From Coenobita brevimanus (Eukaryota; Arthropoda; Malacostraca; Decapoda; Coenobitidae): a stretch of DNA of 64,000 bases. Every line of letters starts with the position of its first letter. The stretch's first letter is position 1. Positions 57,673 through 64,000 of the stretch are shown here, one piece after another. The stretch is from NCBI GenBank assembly GCA_032717465.1, contig CM064732.1, positions 26,179,891-26,243,890 on the forward strand, written 5' to 3'. The translations under genes and the position numbers were made by a program. The notes below the pieces were generated by a model. That model was given only the letters and a program-made list of their open reading frames with translations, did not search any database and was not told where the DNA came from.

Positions 57673-59623
57673 CCTCCCCACAAAGCAAAAAGAAATTTAC
57701 AAAGGAAATTTTTATTACTCTAAAACAATCTGTATATGGCATTACAGAACATGCAAAAGTCTTTCCTAATGTTACAAAACATGAGATCTCCCTAGCACGT
57801 TCAGTCATAGGTACTTGCCAGTATCCCTTTAACAAATCAAACTTACTTATGTACCTAGCCTTTCCGATCTTGTCTATGCAATCTTTCACGCGAGGGAGAG
57901 GGTAAGTGTCTGTTTTGGTTATCTGATTAACACGTCTGTAGTCGATGCAAGGCCGCTGTGACCCACCTGGCTTAGGGACTAGAGTGACAGGAGAACTCCA
58001 CTCGCTCTGACAGGGCTCAATCATCTTGTGGTCCAACAGGTAGCCAAGCTCCTGCTGGATAAGAGGAACTTTCACTGGGTTCACACGGTAAGGAGGCAAT
58101 TTAATTGGCTTTGCATCTCCAACATCGACATCATGCATCAACACAGTAGTTCTTCCTGGAGTGGCACGGAACACTTGCGGGTACTCCTGCAGTAATGCCG
58201 AAAACTCCTGCCTTTCCTCGGGAGGTAGATGAGAAAGCTTAGTCTGGAGATCATTCATGATATCAGGATTCTTCCCCAAACTATCACTCAGGCTCATACT
58301 GCATGGGAGAGCTTCACTTGCAGACTCGGGTGGAACAGCTACAGTGCAGACTGGATTATTTTCGTCCCGCCTGTGATATAACTTTAGCATGTTGATGTGA
58401 CATAGTTGCTTGTTCTTTCTACGATCTGGTGTGGCGATGACATAGTTGACATCACTGAGTTTCTTCTCCACGAAATAAGGACCACTAAACTTGGCTTGAA
58501 GAGGTTGCCCATGAACCGGTAGCAGAATCAAAACCTGATCTGGCTGAAAGTGGCGTAACCTGGACTTATCATACCAAGTCTTCATCTTCTCCTGAGCAGC
58601 TCCTAAATTCTCTCGTGCCAGCTGTAAAGCAGTGGACAGCCGTTCTTTGAACTTCATCACATACTCCAGCAGGTTGATGTCATCTTCCTCCGACAGCCAG
58701 CATTCCTTGAGTAGCTTAAGGGGTCCTCTTACTTCATGGCCAAACAGTAGTTCAAAAGGTGAGAAGCCCAGTGATTCATTTGGAGATTCTCTTGCGGCAA
58801 ACACAACAAATGGAAGACCTTTATCCCAGTCTTTCTGATGTTCCAAACAGTATTTCTTGAGCATCGATTTGAGTGTTTGATGATATCTCTCCAACGCTCC
58901 TTGGGTCTGGGGATGGTAAGCTGAAGACGTGATCTGGGTGATGCTCAACTCTTTCAGAGACTGCTTGAAAACATTTGACATGAAATTACTTCCCCGGTCT
59001 GACTGTACCTCCTTGGGCAGACCAAACTTTGTGAAGAACCCTAGCATTTCCTTAACCACGTTCTTTGCTGAGATATTTCTAAGTGGAATGGCTTCAGGAT
59101 AACGAGTAGCCATATCAATCAGGGTCAACACATAAGAAAATCCTGAAGAAGTCTTAGGAAGAGGGCCCACAATATCCACCAACACACGGGTGAAAGGCGC
59201 CTCAAAAGGAGGAATGGGAACTAGAGGTGCAATCTTTTCGGTCTGATTACACTTCCCCACAACTTGACAGGTGTGACAAGACTTACAATACCAGGAAACA
59301 TCCCTGAAGATACCTGGCCAGTAGAAGTGTTTCAAAATGCGTGCCACAGTCTTCCTCACTCCAAGGTGTCCTGCCGAACTGGAATCATGAGCCACTCTAA
59401 TGATATCCTGCCTACAAACACGAGGGATGACAACCTGATGTACAACCTCCCATTCACAGTCGGCTGATGCTGTTGGGGGTCTCCACTTCCTCATAAGTAC
59501 TCCTGACTTTACATAATAACAAGTAGAAGCACCGGCTGACTCTTCTTCACTGTAAGCAGAGTTAGCTAGACCTTTCAACTCAGGGTCAGCAACCTGCAAC
59601 TCAACCAACTCTTGACGAGACAA
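57656..59623 (-). pseudogene. Integrase followed by truncated reverse transcriptase
   Basis: 655 codons in one frame. The zinc-binding HHCC is His79, His86, Cys116, Cys119. The catalytic core is Asp150 ('VLVDIVGPL'), Asp209 ('QSDRGSNF') and Glu245 ('GALERYHQ'), with DD35E spacing. A 'FSGPYFVEKKL' GPY/F-type module is at about 379-389. A linker leads to RT: 'HDVDVGDAKPIKLPPYR' (497-513), 'LVPKPGGSQRPCIDYRRVN' (548-566) and 'FDLLKGYWQV' (Asp606). Similarity stops at 'VMPY' (about residue 630, base 57733), and the frame runs into the LTR. YxDD and RNase H are lacking. Integrase motifs look intact; RT cannot work. The frame overlaps the upstream protease frame by about 50 bp in another phase, through a mutation or a programmed shift. 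Confidence 0.92.
57673..57679 (-). other. Polypurine tract of the gypsy element
   Basis: GGGGAGG (minus strand) directly adjoins the 3' LTR. It primes plus-strand synthesis in LTR elements. Its preservation next to the truncated RT shows that the internal deletion ended upstream of it. Confidence 0.75.
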
Positions 59624-60318
59624 ATTATCAACACTACGGGTACTGCCTCATCTGGTGAGTGGTCCAAATTAGCAAGAAAAGTGTCAGCTAGGATAACATC
59701 ATCATCATCATTATCCTCTAAATCACCAGTAACTTTAGACTTAGCCCTAGTGACAGCACATGCAGGGAACACATCAGGGACATCACAATCCTGGGTTGCA
59801 GCCACTGGCTCACTAGACAACTGAGGAGCTGGACACACTTGACTTCCACCAATATCATTTCCAAGTAAGAAAGTTACACCTGACATTGGGAGTGTCTCAA
59901 CCAACCCAACCATAACGGAACCATTAACAAAACCAGACTCTAAATTCACTCTGCACAGAGGGACAGAGAAGTAATTATTCCCTACACCTTGCAAGATTAC
60001 AGTTTCATCAGAGGAATTAACATTAGAGCCTACAACACTGGTCAGCATAAGGGATTGGCAAGCACCTGTATCACGATATATTTTAACTGATTTCCTGTCA
60101 TTACTGTCCAGAGGACTGACAAAACCTTCAGACAGGAAATTAGCACATGAACTCTTGAGAGTGTCACCCACGTTCCTGCTCAAAAGAGGAGCTCCATCAT
60201 GAGAATTTAAGTTACCCCTCAAAGCAGGTTCAGTTAACTCAGTTAAAGAATTCTGGGAACTCTCAAGAGTGGACACTAGACCAATTGACTGAATATTTAA
60301 AGACTCCTTTTTGTTCAC
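59575..60318 (-). pseudogene. Aspartic protease region of the gypsy element
   Basis: 247 codons in the same phase as gag. Residues 80-90 contain the catalytic 'DTGA' motif (83-86) after 'VKIY', and a 'GVTFLLGNDIGG' block near 148-160 is the expected second protease motif. 'VFPACAVTRAKSK' follows. This cleaves the polyprotein. It ends in a terminator near 59575, where the integrase takes over in another phase. The initial 40 residues would be the end of gag after the zinc knuckle. Confidence 0.82.
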
Positions 60319-60361
60319 ATCACGCTGTCTCCTGAAACATTTCTCTGTAGTATGACCAAGC

Positions 60362-60645
60362 TGATCAGCTAGTCAGGTCAGGTGCGGGTAAGGGGATGGG
60401 TCTGTTATGATGTGGCAGGGGTAAACCAGTTCTGCTGTCGGGCCCTGCTGCGGATGTCACTGATTGCATTGCCCAGGTGACCCTTGTGCGGTGTGGTGCG
60501 GTGAGGATCTGTCCGTTCTCCCCTTTGGGGCTAAGATGCGAATGAATGTGTTTGAATGGATGAGTAAATGGAGAGTGAGTCGTCCTGTCTCGGCTACCTC
60601 CCTTTCCTTGGGGGAAGCAGCCTAGGTATATAGATAGATAGATAG
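60362..60645 (+). mobile_element. 5'-truncated LINE 2-type tail inserted in gag
   Basis: 284 bp matching 34431-34712 and ending in TATAGATAGATAGATAG. It is flanked by a perfect 10-bp target-site duplication ATGACCAAGC (60352-60361 and 60646-60655). Insertion plus duplication is 294 bp (98 codons), so gag and protease remain in the same phase on both sides, but the insert brings an early stop. Confidence 0.9.
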
Positions 60646-61671
60646 ATGACCAAGCCTACTACAATAAGTACATTTACTTTTCTGAAATCTAGAGGTGAAG
60701 CTGGTATTTACTTCCTGAGAAACATCATCTTTATTCTCTTTCCTGTTACCTGTACTCTGAGTAGAGGCAACGTACTTACTCTCAGCTTTCCCTTTTTCTT
60801 TAGAATATCTCTTGTGAGTGAGAACATATTCATCAGCTAAAACTGCAGCATCAGACAAATTATCTATTCTTTTCTCATCAAGATATAGGCTTACATCTTT
60901 ATAAATACACCTCTTGAAGTCCTCCAGCAAAATCATCTGCTTAAATTTGTCAAAATCAGAATCCACATTCTTAGAATTTAACCACTGCTCTAACAGATCT
61001 TCTTTGATTTTTGCATACTCAACATGGGATTGCTTATCTTGCTTATAAGTTGTCCTAAATTTTACTCTATAGGCTTCAGGAACAAGCTCATAGGCCTTAA
61101 GAATCAAGCTCTTAACTACATCATAATTATCAGATTGATCCTGAGGCAAAGATGCATAAGTTACTTGAGCTTTACCGGTGAGAACAGTTTGAAGGAGCAC
61201 TGGCCAATAATTTTTGGGCCAATTAAAACCTGTAGCTACCCTCTCAAACAACTGAAAATACTTTGTTAAATCAGATTCATTAAAAGGAGGGACAAGTTTA
61301 ACATTTTTAGCCACATCAAAATCATCAGAGCTAGATGATCCAGTTCCACCTTGTTTCATGCGATATTCATGGTCTGCCTGAATCCTAGCAATTTCAACTT
61401 GTGCCTCAGCCTCCCTAGCACGGGCCTCCTGCAGGGCTAGCTGTAACTTAGCTAATTCAATCTGCGTTTGCTCATTTGGAGGAGTTACATTAAACAAGCT
61501 TTCATTAATCATGTCAACAATCTGATCTTTAGAATGATGAGAGCGAACAACAATTCCCAATTGTTGAGCAACAAGCTTAAGTTCATTCTTTGTTCTGTTT
61601 TCTACATCACACACTGTTTGCACATTTGACAAAAAATCTTTGGCTTCATCAAGTGTAGTAATAGTAGACAT
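60646..61671 (-). pseudogene. Gag of the gypsy element, with SCAN-like capsid region
   Basis: An open frame runs 61701-60622. I favour the 'MMSTITTLDEAKDF' start at 61671. A predicted coiled coil with Glu/Ala/Arg/Gln repeats spans about residues 80-117. The capsid-like region (about 136-300) includes 'VPPFNESDLTKYFQLFERVA', 'WPVLLQTVLTGKAQVTYASL' and 'YELVPEAYRVKFRT'. That layout is shared with Gmr1-like gag and with vertebrate SCAN domains, which are known to derive from it. The zinc knuckle starts as C-x2-C-x4-H and is then split by the LINE tail, and its last Cys lies beyond the insert. Gag packages element RNA. Confidence 0.85.
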
Positions 61672-61731
61672 CATGAATAAGTAACAGTCACAAAATATCA
61701 AGCAATATCCTTATGAAAATATCCTGAATAT

Positions 61732-61749
61732 CCTGATAAGAGGTCGCCA
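61732..61749 (-). other. Primer-binding site of the gypsy element
   Basis: Minus strand TGGCGACCTCTTATCAGG, six bases inside the 5' LTR. The TGGCGACC start fits a tRNA 3' end with CCA (an Arg tRNA end gives the same first eight bases), but I cannot name the tRNA with confidence. Confidence 0.55.
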
Positions 61750-61755
61750 AATTTA

Positions 61756-62538
61756 TGTTACGGAACAGAGAAAGATAATGTACACTTTAAGTGAGAATAC
61801 TAAAAATCACTACTGTCCCGTAAAGTTCCAGGTTCAAAACAAAAGAGTTAGGTAAAATTACAAGTTAAAGTTTAATGCTCAAACTAACAACAAAACATTC
61901 AGGACTCATAATGATAATGTAATGGCAAAAAACAGGTTAAATATATGGTTAACTGAAATAGCCTCTATTAACACGAAATTAACAAGAGTAAATTTATCTA
62001 AGTCAGCCCTGATAAAATGACAATACCAGATAATACTCAGTGAATGCAAGATATATTATTACAGATACAAAATTTTATTAATGATGGCTGACAATAAGAA
62101 CCTTACATGAATTACAAAAACCTCACCAGGCCCACGAATTAACACCTTATGCTATACAGTACAAGAATAAAATGCAATAACACTTATACTCAAATTACAC
62201 AGCTGCTAGATGGTTGGAGACTTCCTGAGCACACAATAATAACTGTACAGGGGAGGACAGAGATGTGAACAATATGAGGAGTAGATCTAAGTGGCAATAA
62301 TGCAGAGACTGAGCTCATTATATAGGGGCCGGCAGAGCTTGATACAACTTGTAAGAAGGACGCGCAAATGAAGCCTAGGGGACAAAGAGCTGACAATCCT
62401 GCTCTGAACAACAGAAAGGACGACTTACTCTACTATAACGGTAGAAGGGGGGAACTGAGGCAGAACACGCTCGTGATTAAACATGCAGCATACTGTGCGT
62501 TAAAATTACACAAAGGATGATGAAATCATAGGCTATGT

Positions 62539-62542
<4 letters not shown>
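61756..62542 (-). repeat. 5' LTR of the gypsy element
   Basis: 787 bp, the same length and ends as the left LTR. It should contain the promoter and poly(A) signal. I did not assign a TATA box. Confidence 0.95.

Positions 62543-62586
<44 letters not shown>
62543..62586. repeat. (AT)n microsatellite, right flank of the gypsy element
   Basis: About 22 AT units. Confidence 0.97.
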
Positions 62587-62589
<3 letters not shown>

Positions 62590-62618
62590 CTAATGCATCC
62601 CGTGGGGTGCCACAGGAA

Positions 62619-62621
<3 letters not shown>
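62587..62621 (+). repeat. 35-bp LINE 3 terminus, right copy
   Basis: Matches 56773-56807 with one difference. Followed by (AT)n to 62692. Before the gypsy insertion the two copies were tandem, separated only by (AT)n. Confidence 0.9.

Positions 62622-62692
<71 letters not shown>
62622..62692. repeat. (AT)n microsatellite
   Basis: About 35 AT units after the right 35-bp copy. Confidence 0.97.
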
Positions 62693-62696
<4 letters not shown>

Positions 62697-62949
62697 CCGA
62701 CAGTATTTGCGAAGGGTAAGGAAGAGGAGTACAAACAGGGAAGTGCACGGACGGAGGGACCGAGTTTGTGGAAGCAGCGGAATCGAATATTAATAGATTA
62801 ATACATTCGAAATACGAGGCGACACGGGCTCGGCAGATACGTGTTTGACCAGACAGAGAGATAGACAGCTAGGGTAGTTGGAGGGATAGGTGCGTGAACA
62901 AGCAGACTGATATATCGATGGCAGATGGACAGGATGAGAAATTCCTTCT

Positions 62950-63780
62950 ATCTGTGTTGATTGCCGGACACCTTAATTCCGTGAGGCTTCTCCACAAACG
63001 AAACGCCTCCCCATCACCCTATCTTGTGTCAACTGGTTGCCCTCTCTCAAACTCGCACTTCCCCTGTCTCATGTACAGTTCCACTCCATGTCATCTTTGG
63101 TCTCTTCCTCCCTCCCCTCCCCTCCACCTCACTCAAATACACTCTCCTTGTCAGTCCCTCAATCTCTATCTTATGTACATAGCCAAACTATTTCAGAGTA
63201 CTTCTTCTAATGTTTTATAGAAAATCCATATCAGCACAACATAGCTAATTCACGTCTTTATTTGTCTGCCTGTTTCTGCGAAGTAGTTCCAAATGCTCCT
63301 TTCAAATTACTCATTTCCACTGCTATCACTGTCGACTTGTGGCCCTCCAACAAAGTCCAAGTTTTACTTCCATGCCTTAGAGTGGGTGTAAAATACAGCC
63401 ATGCACCAACTCTTTCAGTTTCCAGCTACTACCCCTATTCCTTAATGCTGCTTCTAATGAATCAGTAACTCTTCTTCCCTTATGTACCTTTCAACGCACC
63501 TCATGTTATAAATTTCCAGCCTTGCTTATCACACCACCTAAATATTTTAGGTCACTTACATACTCTGTTACCTAACATTCTTGCCAGACTATGCACGCCA
63601 CGATTTCATTTCTTCAAAGAACCGAAGTCTTATTCTTACCTAGTACATAAGATTTCCATTTTATTTCTTGCACTCGCTTCATTGGTTACCAACCACGCCT
63701 TGAAACTCCAATTCATTTTCACACTGTTATAATCAAACAATAGTACAGTCAGTCTGCAGAACCTACCTTCTCTCACATTC
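62950..63780 (-). pseudogene. C-terminal LINE fragment, minus strand
   Basis: The minus strand contains 'FTPTLRHGSKTWTLLEGHKSTVIAVEM' (63400-63315; the 'YGSETW...VEM' block after the RT) and 'IEGLTRRVYLSEVEGRGGRKRPKMTWSG' (63165-63080; the GRP..W block). It is the same family as the fragment at 10467-10735. The RT core is not present; broken palm-to-thumb sequence may extend to 63780. Confidence 0.6.
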
Positions 63781-63800
63781 TAGCATCCACTGCCGAACCT

Positions 63801-63801
63801 C

Positions 63802-63835
<34 letters not shown>

Positions 63836-63860
63836 TAGATATAGATATAGATATAGATAT
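63801..63860. repeat. (GATA)n-(GATATA)n microsatellite
   Basis: TAGA units followed by GATATA units. Confidence 0.95.
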
Positions 63861-63949
63861 ACAGTATATAAAACAAAGCTTCGATGCCCTATCGGGCCAA
63901 AAAGCACATGCCTAATTGAGAGCCTTTTCTGAACAAGTACCGCCACCAT

Positions 63950-64000
63950 GACCACGACCACACCTACCACCACCACCACCATAGCTACCAACTTCACCAA
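63950..64000. repeat. (ACC)n-rich edge
   Basis: ACCACC/CCACCA trinucleotides run to the end of the window. The minus-strand Val/Met-rich frame is a product of this. Confidence 0.7.

Larger units (their letters stand above)
56886..62542 (-). mobile_element. Gmr1-like Ty3/gypsy retrotransposon, internally deleted
   Basis: A 5,657-bp element on the minus strand between two LTRs (56886-57672 and 61756-62542). Minus-strand order is 5' LTR, primer site, gag, protease, integrase, partial RT, polypurine tract, 3' LTR. Integrase before RT is the Gmr1-like pol order (established for a gypsy group in deuterostomes). RT after its first catalytic Asp and all of RNase H are missing. It inserted into (AT)n, so a 5-bp target duplication cannot be told from the repeat. 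It contains a nested LINE tail at 60362-60645. No env-like frame is seen. Confidence 0.9.

Noticed and set aside
58632..59467. Plus-strand frames within the gypsy element
   Set aside because: Antisense to the integrase, without recognisable domains.

Overview
The window looks like intergenic or heterochromatin-like DNA from an arthropod, most probably a decapod crustacean. It is dense in (TA)n, (CA)n and (GA)n microsatellites and in RTE-, CR1- and Jockey-like LINEs, tRNA-derived SINEs, piggyBac, Tc1/mariner and P-element relics and a Ty3/gypsy element. The taxonomic guess is inference. I see no complete host protein-coding gene, rRNA or functional tRNA gene. Nearly every long reading frame is a decayed transposable-element (TE) gene.

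Layout. 0-5 kb: the 3' part of an LTR with a tRNA-Leu primer-binding site, then two noncoding repeat families in direct duplicate. 5-7.7 kb: purine-rich and unassigned DNA. 7.7-11.4 kb: a minus-strand RTE-like LINE ending in a (TA)n array and carrying a second LINE fragment. 11.4-19.8 kb: degenerate satellites, purine/pyrimidine tracts and one SINE. 19.8-20.6 kb: a piggyBac deletion derivative. 21-22.4 kb: a THAP/P-element-like remnant. 24.3-24.6 kb: a 318-bp foldback. 25.2-28.3 kb: a repeat studded with AGGTCA direct repeats, then a ~1 kb repeat present inverted at 40-41 kb. 28.3-38.5 kb: a Jockey-like LINE broken into pieces by a microsatellite block, an RTE-like LINE (31.4-34.7 kb), a Tc1/mariner tail and a SINE, with its 3' part repeated in tandem. 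38.6-41 kb: SINE and repeats. 41.6-45 kb: a nearly full minus-strand CR1 LINE. 45.8-52.2 kb: SINEs and a 2.3-kb piggyBac-like element holding a 160-bp tandem array. 52.3-54.2 kb: a 33-bp higher-order minisatellite inside a long open frame and an LTR-like 3' end. 54.2-56.8 kb: a third RTE-like LINE. 56.9-62.5 kb: a Ty3/gypsy element with two 787-bp LTRs. 62.9-63.8 kb: another LINE fragment.

The most notable object is the gypsy element. Read on the minus strand its order is gag-protease-integrase-reverse transcriptase, the 'Gmr1-like' order known from deuterostomes rather than the usual RT-RNaseH-integrase. Its reverse transcriptase is cut off just before the 3' LTR. Its LTRs differ at roughly a dozen sites, its capsid region resembles the gag from which SCAN domains arose, and its zinc knuckle is split by a LINE tail with a 10-bp target duplication. 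From 51.5 to 62.7 kb the elements abut one another with little between them but (AT)n arrays, which suggests that these arrays are both the 3' tails of RTE-type elements and insertion sites for later ones.
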